DNA from: a bacterium
Lineage (GTDB): Bacteria; Patescibacteriota; Saccharimonadia; Saccharimonadales; UBA4665
Length of the DNA: 64,000 nucleotides
Direction: 5' to 3'
Assembly: GCA_021848145.1 (NCBI GenBank)
Contig: JAJZMX010000004.1
Coordinates: 434,001 to 498,000, forward strand
Shown: piece by piece, positions 29,141 to 39,114 of the stretch
How the letters are laid out: each line of letters starts with the position of its first letter
Position numbering within the stretch: position 1 is the first letter of the stretch
Position numbers and translations under genes: made by a program
The notes under the pieces: generated by a model
What the model was told of the DNA's origin: nothing
Database searches by the model: none
Seen by the model: only the letters and a program-made list of their open reading frames with translations

Positions 29141-30133
29141 ATGAAATTGGTGATAATGATACCTTGTCTCAACGAAGAGGCAACACTCCCACTAGTGCTT
29201 AAAACCATACCGAAAAAAATTGCCGGTATTGACGATATTGAAATACTCATTATTGATGATGGTTCAACAGATAATACCCAAAAGGTAGCCGAAAAATTTG
29301 GCGTAGAACATTTCTTAATCCATACCAAAAATCAAGGATTAAGTCGCAGCTTCCGACATGGGCTCAATCGTGCCCTTGAGATGGGCGCAGATATAATTGT
29401 GTTGACTGAAGGGGATAACCAGTACCCACAAGAACGAATTCCAGACCTCATTAAACCCATCCTGGATGGTAAGGCAGACACCGTTATTGGCGATAGGCAA
29501 ACCCATACTATTGAACATTTTTCCCCGAATAAAAAGTTTTTTGAGAAATTTGGCACTTGGGTTTTAAACAAAGCTGCCGGGAGTAATGTACCTGATGCTA
29601 TTAGTGGGTTTAGGGCTTATTCTCGCAATGCAGCAATGCAACTTAACCCTATAGCAGATTACAGCTGGGCCACCGAAACAACACTTCAAGCTTCTAGAAA
29701 AGGACATGCTATAGCGATCGTACCAATAGAAACAAACGAAAAACTCAGAGACTCCAGGCAGTTTAAGAGTTCTTGGCAGCACATTAGAAGAAGTAGTATC
29801 ACAATAATTAGAGCCTTTATAATGTACAAGCCTTATGCATTATTCTTCTCTCTTGGCCTTTTACTACTTGCTTTGGGGCTTGCGCCTTTAATTAACTTCT
29901 TCATATTGACCATAACCACAAAAAATCCTTTCGGTCCCCATCATTTACAAACACTAATCATTGGCTCAATGCTAGTTGTAGGATCGTTTATTTGCTTCAC
30001 CCTAGCAGTAATATCTGACTTAATACGAATAAATAGGATGCTTCTAGAAGATATGCTTGAGCTAACAAAACGTAATGTTTATGACAACCAAAAGCCAGCA
30101 AAGAAGAACTCCGGGTTAATCAAAGAACCATAA
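29141..30133 (+). CDS. Glycosyltransferase family 2 (dolichyl-phosphate mannosyltransferase-like) with C-terminal TMs
   Basis: LVIMIPCLNEEATLPLVL, ILIIDDGSTDNTQKVAEKFGV, ISGFRAYSRNAA. Confidence 0.92.
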   Translation: MKLVIMIPCLNEEATLPLVLKTIPKKIAGIDDIEILIIDDGSTDNTQKVAEKFGVEHFLIHTKNQGLSRSFRHGLNRALEMGADIIVLTEGDNQYPQERIPDLIKPILDGKADTVIGDRQTHTIEHFSPNKKFFEKFGTWVLNKAAGSNVPDAISGFRAYSRNAAMQLNPIADYSWATETTLQASRKGHAIAIVPIETNEKLRDSRQFKSSWQHIRRSSITIIRAFIMYKPYALFFSLGLLLLALGLAPLINFFILTITTKNPFGPHHLQTLIIGSMLVVGSFICFTLAVISDLIRINRMLLEDMLELTKRNVYDNQKPAKKNSGLIKEP

Positions 30134-31642
30134 TCGAGTAGAATACTCCTTATACCCTGAAACTACGACTTTCTTAACTACCTTTCGGGCAGTATTGTTA
30201 ACCTTAACAACTGCTTTATTGTTGATATCCCAAGTCGAATCACTACGAATAATAAAAGTAAGTACTCCACCGCCCTCTAAGAACAAAAATAACGCTACCA
30301 TGGCGAAAACTATCTTGCGGTTTTGCATTTTACGAAAAGCCACACTCAAAGCTTGGCCAAATATTGCCGCTAGTAAGACTAAAATGGGCAAAAGGTAGCG
30401 CCCATTCATGTTCTCCAGTACAGCCGTGTAGCGATAGGTGAAGTAGCCTTGGCCAATCAGAGCTAAACAATACCCGGCTACTACAGCAAGTAACAATGTT
30501 AGATAAAGGTTGCCTGCAAATATTTTTCGCCACCACTTAATAAGCGCAACAATTCCTGCGATAAACAACACCAAAGCTGCAGCACTAGGCAAAGGGAGGG
30601 GTGGGTAGTTTTTAAAATGCGCCTTCGGGCCATTAACGGCGAAGAATAGTCTGTACCACATCCAGTATAGCCATTGGAAGGGATAAATTATTGGGTTACT
30701 AAAGCTGGCTAATCCGGCTTCGATTTTTATGTGGTTCCTGTAGTTGTATGCCCATGGACTATATGCCAAACATTGCTTAACGGACAGTACCTTTTGGCAA
30801 CTTGGCTTAATGCTATGGTACTCGACCAGATTAACTAAATCCCTTTGTGCAAAAAGACCGAAGGGAATAATTATAACTAATGGAATAATAATTTTGGTAA
30901 TTAACTTCTGCTTGCGCCAACTCTTGCCTAGCTGAATAAAGAAAAACTTTAAATTCTTCTTGTATACATATATTGATAGAACAATTAAAAAGAGCAGCAT
31001 AGCTGCAAATATTGGAAGAAAGGCGTACTTGACGACACTAGTCATAAAACAAAGCCCCAAAAACAAAGCAGTATGGTATATGGAAAGCTTCTTTGATCGA
31101 ATTTCATCCATTATCTTAAAGCAGTAAAGAATGCTTAACGCAGTTAAGGGTATCATCAAGTTGTCGTAACTTATCTGTCCTGCTAGCTGAGGAACTATGG
31201 GTATTAGAATAAATAACATTAACACTAGGTTTGTTAATGCTTTAGAGGAACCTACTCTTAACAGGATTTTACGAAACAAAGTGAGGCCCCAAGCAAACAT
31301 GGCTACATTAATCAAGCGAAGTATTATTACTTGAATAATTTGTGATTTCGTAAATAGCTCTATGAACCTATAAGGAAAGCTCATAATGTAGTGGTAGAAA
31401 TATGAAGGCTCACGAGCAACTGCGCCATAAGCGTCAGCATGAGGAGGTTGATGGCTTAAAAATGGTAACCAATAGTGTGAATAAACTTTAATTAGCCCAA
31501 AGTGATAGTTTTCGTCAAAAGCCTGGGGGTATGCCGCGGAAACGGCTATCCATACAGCCTCAATAACAAATACAACTAAGATAAGCCTAAAGAACTTATC
31601 TGATCGGAGATAATCTAAAAACTTCGCCAAAATTTTCGGCAT
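30116..31642 (-). CDS. Multi-TM glycosyltransferase-like membrane protein (GT39/DUF2142-like)
   Basis: 508 aa polytopic; AYPQAFDENYHFGLIKVYSHYWLPF, QLAGQISYDNLMIPLTALSI, NGRYLLPILVLLAA. Confidence 0.7.
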   Translation of the reverse strand: MPKILAKFLDYLRSDKFFRLILVVFVIEAVWIAVSAAYPQAFDENYHFGLIKVYSHYWLPFLSHQPPHADAYGAVAREPSYFYHYIMSFPYRFIELFTKSQIIQVIILRLINVAMFAWGLTLFRKILLRVGSSKALTNLVLMLFILIPIVPQLAGQISYDNLMIPLTALSILYCFKIMDEIRSKKLSIYHTALFLGLCFMTSVVKYAFLPIFAAMLLFLIVLSIYVYKKNLKFFFIQLGKSWRKQKLITKIIIPLVIIIPFGLFAQRDLVNLVEYHSIKPSCQKVLSVKQCLAYSPWAYNYRNHIKIEAGLASFSNPIIYPFQWLYWMWYRLFFAVNGPKAHFKNYPPLPLPSAAALVLFIAGIVALIKWWRKIFAGNLYLTLLLAVVAGYCLALIGQGYFTYRYTAVLENMNGRYLLPILVLLAAIFGQALSVAFRKMQNRKIVFAMVALFLFLEGGGVLTFIIRSDSTWDINNKAVVKVNNTARKVVKKVVVSGYKEYSTRLWFFD

Positions 31643-31680
31643 AACTCTTGACTATTATACCTTGTCGTCTGAAGCATGGC

Positions 31681-32778
31681 TTAAACGCTTGAATTTGGGG
31701 ATAGGTAATAGACTACTTGACCGGCACTTCCATTACTGGTTATTTGGTTTTCAGCCATGTCACCGTTACCTGTAATTGGATCTTTTGTTCCTGAATCACC
31801 GTATATAAAGGTTGGGTGTCTGCCTCCCTTTACGACAATCTCAACATGCCCTCCAGAGTAGTCGAAGTAAGCGACATCACCAGGCTTGGGAATATATCCA
31901 CTATTAGCTGGGTGGTAACTAAAACCCTGGTTTTGTATATAATTTGCGTTGTATTCATCCCAGCCAGACCTCTCACCGTTACTAAATGGAGCTCCCGCTT
32001 CTTTATATACGAAACTGACAAAATCCGCACACCACTCTTCGTTGGCGTTACCATCAGTGTAATCATTTAGTAATGCGTAATGGAGCTTTGGTTCTGTTTG
32101 CCACGCCAACCACTCACGCTTTGCTACGCACGCGACCCTGTTACCAAGATTCGCCTGTCTACAAGACGGGTCTGAGCTTAAAGTCATTGGCTTGCCGCTC
32201 CATTGAGATGGAGTCCAAGTCTCACTAAGTTTAGTAAAATTACAACTAGATAGTATTAATTGCTTACTACTTGTCCCGCTAGGAATCGATAGGCATTTAT
32301 TACTTGCTTTATTCTTAAAGCCGACATCATCCCTTTCCCATTTCTGGCTAGCAAGGTTATTTGAGCACTTATTTATGACTACTTTATCTCCAGATACATC
32401 AAGGCAATATTTCGTATCTTTGACTATACTAACTCCGTTAAAACTAAACTCCTGAGCTGGAGTTCCGTTACACGACCAATCTACAACCCTAGAATTAGGC
32501 TTTGTGACATTATGGTAATCATCTATACAAAATCCTGACAGGCCTGACTTAATCTCAGGTATCGGTGCGTCCGCACTAGCTTTGTTTACCCCGACAATTA
32601 CAAAACCAACCCAAACTAAAAACATCGCCACTATTAAAAGTAGTGAAATCTTAAATATGGGCCTTTTTCTTTTTGGCTCGACGATATTTATGTCCGAACG
32701 CCTTCGAAGTTGTGGCACCGGTCTTGAACCTATATAACTGTTTTGATTCATTTTTGTTTTATTTCGGGCAGAAATCAT
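31681..32778 (-). CDS. Membrane-anchored CHAP amidase with ricin-type lectin domain
   Basis: N-terminal TM; SGFCIDDYHNVTKPNSRVVDWSCNGTPAQEFSF...NKCLSIPSG (ricin-B repeats); NEEWCADFVSFVYKEAGAPF...PKPGDVAYFDYSGGHVEIVV (CHAP Cys/His). Confidence 0.85.
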   Translation of the reverse strand: MISARNKTKMNQNSYIGSRPVPQLRRRSDINIVEPKRKRPIFKISLLLIVAMFLVWVGFVIVGVNKASADAPIPEIKSGLSGFCIDDYHNVTKPNSRVVDWSCNGTPAQEFSFNGVSIVKDTKYCLDVSGDKVVINKCSNNLASQKWERDDVGFKNKASNKCLSIPSGTSSKQLILSSCNFTKLSETWTPSQWSGKPMTLSSDPSCRQANLGNRVACVAKREWLAWQTEPKLHYALLNDYTDGNANEEWCADFVSFVYKEAGAPFSNGERSGWDEYNANYIQNQGFSYHPANSGYIPKPGDVAYFDYSGGHVEIVVKGGRHPTFIYGDSGTKDPITGNGDMAENQITSNGSAGQVVYYLSPNSSV

Positions 32779-32857
32779 TATATAACAGCCAAATCGTATC
32801 CACCATTCATTTTTTGTACTAATTAAGCTAAAATATTAGGAAACGAGTATAGTAGCT

Positions 32858-33295
32858 GTGATTAAGACAGAGATAGATAACAACGAAGACACAACCAACA
32901 ATAAATCTACCGCCGACTACCCTGACGAATTGACTACAAAGCGTTATATTACAATAACAATCATAGCTAGTGTGTGCGTGCTGGCAGTTGCTTCTTTTCT
33001 GTTTGCTAGTTTAAGCGGTAATGGCAACTCTAAAAAGGCAAGGGGTAGTAATTTAGGCAATAATCTTCCCGCGCTACCATTAGCTAGTTCGTCAAATAAG
33101 ACTTTAAACGCAAGAAATTCCAGCAAAAATAGTGCCGGACAATCTGCATCTAATGTAAGTGGCTTAAGTTCATCGAGTATTGATCTGCAGAATAATTTGC
33201 CATCAAATCCCAACCAACCAAAAACCAATAGCTTACAATCTGCAAACCAAGCCCAAAATACTGGACAGACTATTAACAATAACTTGCCCTATTAG
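32858..33295 (+). CDS. Hypothetical membrane-anchored Ser/Asn-rich protein
   Basis: 145 aa; single TM, low-complexity tail; GTG start. Confidence 0.6.
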   Translation: MIKTEIDNNEDTTNNKSTADYPDELTTKRYITITIIASVCVLAVASFLFASLSGNGNSKKARGSNLGNNLPALPLASSSNKTLNARNSSKNSAGQSASNVSGLSSSSIDLQNNLPSNPNQPKTNSLQSANQAQNTGQTINNNLPY

Positions 33296-33298
33296 TAT

Positions 33299-33315
33299 TT
33301 ACTTACCCTAAGTAA
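33299..33315. promoter_or_regulatory. Palindromic candidate MarR operator overlapping the -35 position
   Basis: TTACTTA-CCC-TAAGTAA perfect palindrome, followed by TATAAT at 33322..33327 and GTG start at 33334. Confidence 0.55.
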
Positions 33316-33333
33316 CTAATATATAATAGGGTA

Positions 33334-33804
33334 GTGAAAGAGAATATTAATAACGATCTTGAAAAACTAGAAGGTGCCCTTTTTGCCTGTATAAGAATAA
33401 CAAAAAGGCCATCTTACTGGGATGAATTCCAAAAACGAGCCAATGTAACGATAGATCGCCCTGCTGCTTTTATATTAATGGTACTCAATAAGCATTCCCT
33501 CCAGTTCCAAGACCTAGTAAACAAACTCGGCGTCGAAGCACCATCAGTCAGCCGCAAGGTCCACGAGCTAGAAGACAGTGGCTATATAAAAAGACAGCCA
33601 ACAACAGACCGACGTGTTCATTTATTAACTTTGACGCCAGAAGGAAACGCGGTGGCTAAGAAGATTAATGAATCACGCCTGGCAATTTTTTCAGAAATTA
33701 TGTCTACCTGGCCGGAGGAAGATAAAAAACAACTTTCTTCTCTTCTTTCTAAGTTGTCCGAAGATTTGTCTAATCGCTTTAGTCAAAGAAAGGGACAAGA
33801 ATGA
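33334..33804 (+). CDS. MarR family transcriptional regulator
   Basis: [54 protein letters not shown] winged helix. Confidence 0.92.
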   Translation: MKENINNDLEKLEGALFACIRITKRPSYWDEFQKRANVTIDRPAAFILMVLNKHSLQFQDLVNKLGVEAPSVSRKVHELEDSGYIKRQPTTDRRVHLLTLTPEGNAVAKKINESRLAIFSEIMSTWPEEDKKQLSSLLSKLSEDLSNRFSQRKGQE

Positions 33805-35384
33805 GCTCAAACAAACCTCAAGCGATCACCGATACCCAATACAATAAATCGCATAGTGAAATCATGGTGGTAATTACCGCCCTAATGCTAGCAATGCTGC
33901 TAGCCGCTCTTGATCAGACCATTGTAGCTACTGCCCTGCCACGTATAGCTAGTGACCTACACGGCTTAAGCAAACTGTCTTGGGTGGCAACGGCTTACTT
34001 GTTAACAAGTGCAATATCCACACCGCTTTATGGCAAGATTGGCGACCTATATGGGCGGAAGAAAATCTTTCAAATTTCTATCGTAATATTTTTAGTTGGA
34101 TCAGCGCTATCTGGCCTGAGTCAAACGATGAACCAACTTGTGCTGTTCAGGGCGTTGCAAGGTATAGGAGCCGGTGGACTGATATCTTTAGTGCTAGCAA
34201 TAATTGGTGATGTTGTGCCTCCCAGGCAAAGAGGACGTTACCAGGGCTATTTCGGTGCAGTATTTGGAGTAGCTAGCGTAGTCGGGCCACTTCTTGGTGG
34301 ATTCCTGGCTGATGCACATACCCTTCTAGGTGTAGCGGGTTGGCGCTGGATCTTCTATATAAATATTCCCATTGGAATAGTTGCGTTAATGGTCATAGCC
34401 ACAAGGTTACATCTACCCATAAAGCGTCTAGAGCACAAGATTGACTATAGTGGAGCGTCGTTACTGACAGTTGCTTCAGCTGCCTTAATTCTAGTTTCAG
34501 TATGGGCAGGCATAACCTACACTTGGACATCGTGGCAAATATTGACTCTTTTCTTAGTGGGCGTAATTTTTTCCGTTCTCTTTGTATTTAACGAACGCCG
34601 GGCAAAAGAACCTATTATACCTATGAATCTTTTTAGGGGTAGCATATTTACTGTTTCGGTTATTATGTCGCTGCTTTCTGGAGTAATAATGTTCGCTACA
34701 ATTCTCTACATTCCTGAATACCAACAAATCGTAAGAGGATATAGCCCAATAAAATCTGGGCTCATGCTATTTCCTATGGTGCTAGGTTTATTCGTAGCCT
34801 CACTGGTTTCTGGTCGCTTAATTACACGCTTAGGTCACTACAAGCCTTACCCTATCATCGGTGGTGTACTTTTAATAATTGGCCTGTGGTTATGGTCTGG
34901 ATTAGGACTGCATACTTCAGAGTTCACCTTGGGTTGGTGGATGGTCATAATTGGTTTAGCAATAGGCCTGCTAATGCAGGTACCTACTTTAGCAGTCCAG
35001 AATTCTGTACCGTTTGAAAAAATGGGTGCTGGAACCTCGACAACTACATTTGCCAGAAGCATTGGAAGCTCTTTTGGTGGTGCAGTTTTTGGGACAATAT
35101 TAATCTCTAGGCTCAACACCCACATACACAACCTACTGCCCCAATTCAAAGGCAGTATTAACGCATCTTCATTCTCGGGGGGAACTGCAAGCTTAAGTCA
35201 TTTGCCAATTTATATCCAAGATAAGGTCTTACGAGCATTTGTAGGGGCATTTCATGACCTTTTTATCTACGCTATACCAATAGCCGTACTAACTCTAATT
35301 ACTGCTGTGCTACTTAAGGAAGCGCCTCTTAAGGATGTAGCCAAAGAGTATGCCGAGGGCGAAGGCTTTAGTCTGGGTGGTTAA
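33801..35384 (+). CDS. MFS multidrug transporter, DHA2 family
   Basis: [53 protein letters not shown]. Confidence 0.93.
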   Translation: MSSNKPQAITDTQYNKSHSEIMVVITALMLAMLLAALDQTIVATALPRIASDLHGLSKLSWVATAYLLTSAISTPLYGKIGDLYGRKKIFQISIVIFLVGSALSGLSQTMNQLVLFRALQGIGAGGLISLVLAIIGDVVPPRQRGRYQGYFGAVFGVASVVGPLLGGFLADAHTLLGVAGWRWIFYINIPIGIVALMVIATRLHLPIKRLEHKIDYSGASLLTVASAALILVSVWAGITYTWTSWQILTLFLVGVIFSVLFVFNERRAKEPIIPMNLFRGSIFTVSVIMSLLSGVIMFATILYIPEYQQIVRGYSPIKSGLMLFPMVLGLFVASLVSGRLITRLGHYKPYPIIGGVLLIIGLWLWSGLGLHTSEFTLGWWMVIIGLAIGLLMQVPTLAVQNSVPFEKMGAGTSTTTFARSIGSSFGGAVFGTILISRLNTHIHNLLPQFKGSINASSFSGGTASLSHLPIYIQDKVLRAFVGAFHDLFIYAIPIAVLTLITAVLLKEAPLKDVAKEYAEGEGFSLGG

Positions 35385-35386
35385 CT

Positions 35387-36175
35387 ATGATTGAAGTAAA
35401 ACACTTAACCAAGAGGTTCGGGGATTTCGCCGCCGTCAACGACATAAGCTTTCATGTAGAGCGCGGAGAGCTGTTTGCCTTATTAGGTCCAAATGGTGCT
35501 GGTAAGTCTACTACCATTAAGATGCTCACCACACTCTTACGACCAAGCGAAGGAAGCCTAAAGCTTGACGGACATGATGTCGTAAAAGAACAAGACGCAA
35601 CAAGAAAGAGCTTCGGTATAGTTTTTCAGGATCCCTCACTAGATAACGACCTGACTGCTTACGAAAACATGGAACTTCACGCAGTTATGTATAACGTACC
35701 GCCTAAAGAAGTCGCGCCAAGAATAAAGGAACTTTTGACCCTAGTTGAACTATGGGATCGAAGGAAAAGTTTAGTTAGGACTTTCTCGGGAGGGATGAAA
35801 CGAAGGTTGGAGATTGCACGTGGGTTATTGCATCATCCAAAGGTGCTATTTTTAGATGAGCCAACACTTGGTCTTGATGCCCAAACACGTAATTTACTTT
35901 GGAACTATGTAGGAAATCTGGCTAAAGAAAAGGAGATGACTATTCTATTCACTACTCATTATTTGGAAGAAGCAGAAGCTAATGCCAACAAAATTGCAAT
36001 AATTGACCATGGCAAATTATTAACTATAGGCACTGCTAAGGAACTTGAGGAACAAACCAAAACCGATACACTCGAACAAGCATATCTAGCCCTAACTGGC
36101 CGAGAGATTAGAGATGAAGAAGTAGACCCACATGAAGCATGGAAAGCCAGACACCGATCAAGGAATATGCGATGA
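35387..36175 (+). CDS. ABC transporter ATP-binding protein (DrrA/daunorubicin-resistance-like)
   Basis: GPNGAGKST Walker A, FSGGMKRRLEIARGL signature, VLFLDEPTLGLD Walker B. Confidence 0.94.
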   Translation: MIEVKHLTKRFGDFAAVNDISFHVERGELFALLGPNGAGKSTTIKMLTTLLRPSEGSLKLDGHDVVKEQDATRKSFGIVFQDPSLDNDLTAYENMELHAVMYNVPPKEVAPRIKELLTLVELWDRRKSLVRTFSGGMKRRLEIARGLLHHPKVLFLDEPTLGLDAQTRNLLWNYVGNLAKEKEMTILFTTHYLEEAEANANKIAIIDHGKLLTIGTAKELEEQTKTDTLEQAYLALTGREIRDEEVDPHEAWKARHRSRNMR

Positions 36176-36918
36176 GAGTAATGTACATATTATGGCTAAG
36201 GCAGATTAAACGGTACTTCAGGAGTCGCTCTAGGATAATTGGTGCTATTGGTCAGCCCTTATTGTTCCTGCTGGCGCTAGGCTATGGTCTAGGTTCAGTA
36301 TATAAGGCTGCAGGTCAAGGCAATTATTTAGAGTTCTTAGTTCCTGGCATTATGGCACAGACAATTCTTTTTTCCGCTATGTTCTTTGGAGCCATGATTA
36401 TATTTGACCGGCAGTTTGGCTTCTTAAAAGAGACAATGGTGGCTCCAGTAAGTCGCCTAAAGATAATGCTTGGGGGTGCTTTAGGTGGCGCTACAACTTC
36501 CGTCATACAAGGGGTACTAGTATTTTTTATTTCACTGGCACTAGGGTTTAGGCCGCACGACTGGTTAATGGCCTTAGTGGCCTTAATATTCATGAGCATG
36601 CTAGCAATAGCCATTACTAGCTTTTCGTCCGGTATTGGATCATTTGTTCAAGATATGCAAGGATTCCAAGCTATAAACCAGTTTTTAGTCTTCCCACTTT
36701 ACTTTTTAAGTGGAGCGTTATACCCGCTTACACATGTACCGACATGGCTTAGAATAATAGCCGAAATAAACCCCATATCCTACACAGTGGATGCCCTTCG
36801 TTGGGCACTGATTGGAACTTCTCGATTTGGCATAGGTAGCGATATAATTGCCATGGGGATAACGATGGTGGTTTTAATCACCTTCGGTGCTATACGCTTC
36901 AGATATATTGAAGCTTGA
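36172..36918 (+). CDS. ABC-2 type permease
   Basis: Start ATGA overlaps the ATPase stop; GIMAQTILFSAMFFGAMIIFDRQFGFLKETMVAPVSRLKIMLG, FFLSGALYPL-type motif. Confidence 0.92.
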   Translation: MRVMYILWLRQIKRYFRSRSRIIGAIGQPLLFLLALGYGLGSVYKAAGQGNYLEFLVPGIMAQTILFSAMFFGAMIIFDRQFGFLKETMVAPVSRLKIMLGGALGGATTSVIQGVLVFFISLALGFRPHDWLMALVALIFMSMLAIAITSFSSGIGSFVQDMQGFQAINQFLVFPLYFLSGALYPLTHVPTWLRIIAEINPISYTVDALRWALIGTSRFGIGSDIIAMGITMVVLITFGAIRFRYIEA

Positions 36919-36932
36919 ATAACCTAGGCGAA

Positions 36933-37166
36933 CTACTTACCAACTCGTTTTATTAATTCTGAGCTTAGAAGTCTATCTGCATCGTAATAGCGATCGAGCA
37001 CTGCTTTTCTTTTCGTGTCACTAATTGATTCATCTATATAGGTTTTGGCTATAGCAACATTTCCAGACCTAAAAGCAGTTAATAACTGTTCATTACTAAG
37101 ATTAGGAGCCATAACTGAAGCAAGTTCAAAGCTTGTGTATCTTTCTGTAGGTAATTCATTAGACAT
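36933..37166 (-). CDS. Hypothetical protein
   Basis: 77 aa ORF. Confidence 0.5.
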   Translation of the reverse strand: MSNELPTERYTSFELASVMAPNLSNEQLLTAFRSGNVAIAKTYIDESISDTKRKAVLDRYYDADRLLSSELIKRVGK

Positions 37167-37223
37167 AAATATATATTGACATACTAATTCGTAATATGCA
37201 ATATGGCTAAGGTGTTTAAATGA

Positions 37224-37544
37224 TCAATTATGAACCCTTGGCCATATGACTTTGGCTAGTATGTCAGTTTTAGACACCCATCCAAAGTGACGACTGTCGC
37301 TGCTATATTCTAAGTTGTCTCCAATAAAAAACACCCTGCCGTTACTTACTCTCTCGGCGCGTTTTATTTTCTCTCTTCCGCCCTGGTAAAAAATGCACAC
37401 TTCACCTGCCCGGATTTTTTTATACATTCCCGTAGCTATAACTAGTTGGCCGGGCTTGAGTTTTGGACTCATACTAGCGCCTACGATTCGACGCAGAACG
37501 AGCCTAGGCCTTCTTGGTTTTCCAAAATATTTCGGCAATTGCAT
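37224..37544 (-). CDS. sodX: S26 signal-peptidase-like, Ni-SOD maturation protease
   Basis: RRIVGASMSPKLKPGQLVIATG (catalytic Ser), REKIKRAERV (Lys), FFIGDNLEYSSDSRHFGWV; overlaps sodN. Confidence 0.85.
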   Translation of the reverse strand: MQLPKYFGKPRRPRLVLRRIVGASMSPKLKPGQLVIATGMYKKIRAGEVCIFYQGGREKIKRAERVSNGRVFFIGDNLEYSSDSRHFGWVSKTDILAKVIWPRVHN

Positions 37545-37887
37545 CGACTTGGTCTATTAGCTTTTGCCCTTCTTGGATGTCCAGAGAGTGCTTACAATTA
37601 CTGGCTTGTTTAATAGCAAACCAAAACTTCTCGTGCAAATCTGGAAACTTCTCTAAGTGCTCCGGCTTAAAATAGTCTGCCCAGAGTACCATCAGGTGAT
37701 GCTTAACTAATTCGGCTCTTTCTTCCTTAATTATGATAGCCCGAGTCTTGTTATGGTCATCTAGCCCGTCATAACGTTTCAGAATTTCTAGCACTGACTT
37801 AGCTTCAATCTGGGCTTGGGCCGGGTCATAGACACCACAAGGCAAGTCACAATGTGCATATACTGGCTTAATACTAAACATTTTCAT
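37504..37887 (-). CDS. sodN: Nickel-type superoxide dismutase
   Basis: Ni-hook HCDLPCGVYDPAQAQIEAKSV after a short propeptide (MKMFSIKPVYA). Confidence 0.95.
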   Translation of the reverse strand: MKMFSIKPVYAHCDLPCGVYDPAQAQIEAKSVLEILKRYDGLDDHNKTRAIIIKEERAELVKHHLMVLWADYFKPEHLEKFPDLHEKFWFAIKQASNCKHSLDIQEGQKLIDQVDAIAEIFWKTKKA

Positions 37888-37970
37888 TAATTATCTATCC
37901 CTCCTAAATTTAGATCTATTAAATCTATTATATCCCTGCCAACAAATACTTTGTTGTGGAGTATTTCGCT

Positions 37971-38636
37971 TCAGCTTAAGCGGCCACTATTTTGAACTCG
38001 CCACTCCTCTATCTCCTTATGGTTGCCACTAAGTAAAACTTGAGGAACCTTTAGGCCTTGGTAAATTTCAGGACGTGTGTACTGGGGAAACTCTATGCGG
38101 TCTTCGCTGCCTTGGAAAGACTCTATCTCTGTAGAATGTTCTCCCCCTAGTACTCCTGGAAGCAGCCGGACAATAGAATCAATAATTACCATTGCCGGCA
38201 GCTCGCCCCCTGTTAGGACATACCTTCCTATGCAGTATTGTCTATCTACCCAATTAACAATTCTTTCGTCATAGCCTTCATAACGGGGACAAACAAGGAT
38301 TAACCCTTTGGCGTTCTCAGCTAAATCGTTAGCAGCTGATTGGCTATACAACTCTCCTCGTGGAGTCGGCAAGATAACAAGTGCTCCCGGATCCCGTTCT
38401 TTAGCGCTTTCAATAGCCTTTACTAACGGTTCGATCATAAGAAGCATGCCATCCCCACCGCCATATGGCGTATCGTCAACCTGATGCCTTATTCCTTTGC
38501 CAAAATCCCTAAGGTTAATCAAATGATAACCTACAATACCTCTGTCTTTTGCTTTAAAAAGCATACTCGAATTCAAAACCCCCTCAAACATCTCCGGGAA
38601 GAGGCTAATTATCTGGATCTGCATTTTAAACTTCAA
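37971..38636 (-). CDS. trmD: tRNA (guanine-N1-)-methyltransferase
   Basis: IISLFPEMFEGVLNSSML, RHQVDDTPYGGGDGMLLMIEP, YVLTGGELPAMVIID. Confidence 0.96.
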   Translation of the reverse strand: MKFKMQIQIISLFPEMFEGVLNSSMLFKAKDRGIVGYHLINLRDFGKGIRHQVDDTPYGGGDGMLLMIEPLVKAIESAKERDPGALVILPTPRGELYSQSAANDLAENAKGLILVCPRYEGYDERIVNWVDRQYCIGRYVLTGGELPAMVIIDSIVRLLPGVLGGEHSTEIESFQGSEDRIEFPQYTRPEIYQGLKVPQVLLSGNHKEIEEWRVQNSGRLS

Positions 38637-38640
38637 ATAA

Positions 38641-39054
38641 CTAGAGATCGAGGTCGTCCATTTCCTCTAGTTCACGGCGAGTCTTACTATAGCGGTCGTT
38701 ATCTTCTTCCACTTCGTCGTTATCTTCTTCTGGAAGACTAGTTTCTAACTCACTCTCACTTTGTGGCTCGACCTTTTCGGTTCTTCTTTCACGCTTTTCA
38801 GCCGGTAAGCCATTGTCGACTATCTTTAGGTTGTAGTGGGCATCGTTTTTAGTCCCCAATGCCCGAAGTAGTGTACGGAGACTTTGCGCAGTTGCGCCCC
38901 TTTTCCCGATCACCCTTCCTAGATCCTCTGGGTCAACGGTGAGCTCGAGTAGAACTCCCTTTTCATCTATACGCCGCTCAATCTTTACCGCGTCAGGCTT
39001 GCTGACCAACGACTTTACTACATACTCGACAAATTGTTCGTCGATGCTACTCAT
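38641..39054 (-). CDS. KH-domain RNA-binding protein (KhpA-like) with acidic C-terminus
   Basis: LELTVDPEDLGRVIGKRGATAQSLRTLLRA. Confidence 0.92.
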   Translation of the reverse strand: MSSIDEQFVEYVVKSLVSKPDAVKIERRIDEKGVLLELTVDPEDLGRVIGKRGATAQSLRTLLRALGTKNDAHYNLKIVDNGLPAEKRERRTEKVEPQSESELETSLPEEDNDEVEEDNDRYSKTRRELEEMDDLDL

Positions 39055-39114
39055 TACAAGAAATCCTCCCTACGGTTAGCAAACTTAGTATAACATTATG
39101 ACTGGTTATTAGCT

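Noticed and set aside
31816-32070. Overlapping ORFs on both strands inside the CHAP-lectin gene
   Set aside because: The main frame has clear domain motifs; these alternatives do not.
36172-36918. UGA as Gly (as in some other CPR lineages)
   Set aside because: UGA acts as a normal stop, e.g. at the end of the ABC ATPase gene (36173..36175).
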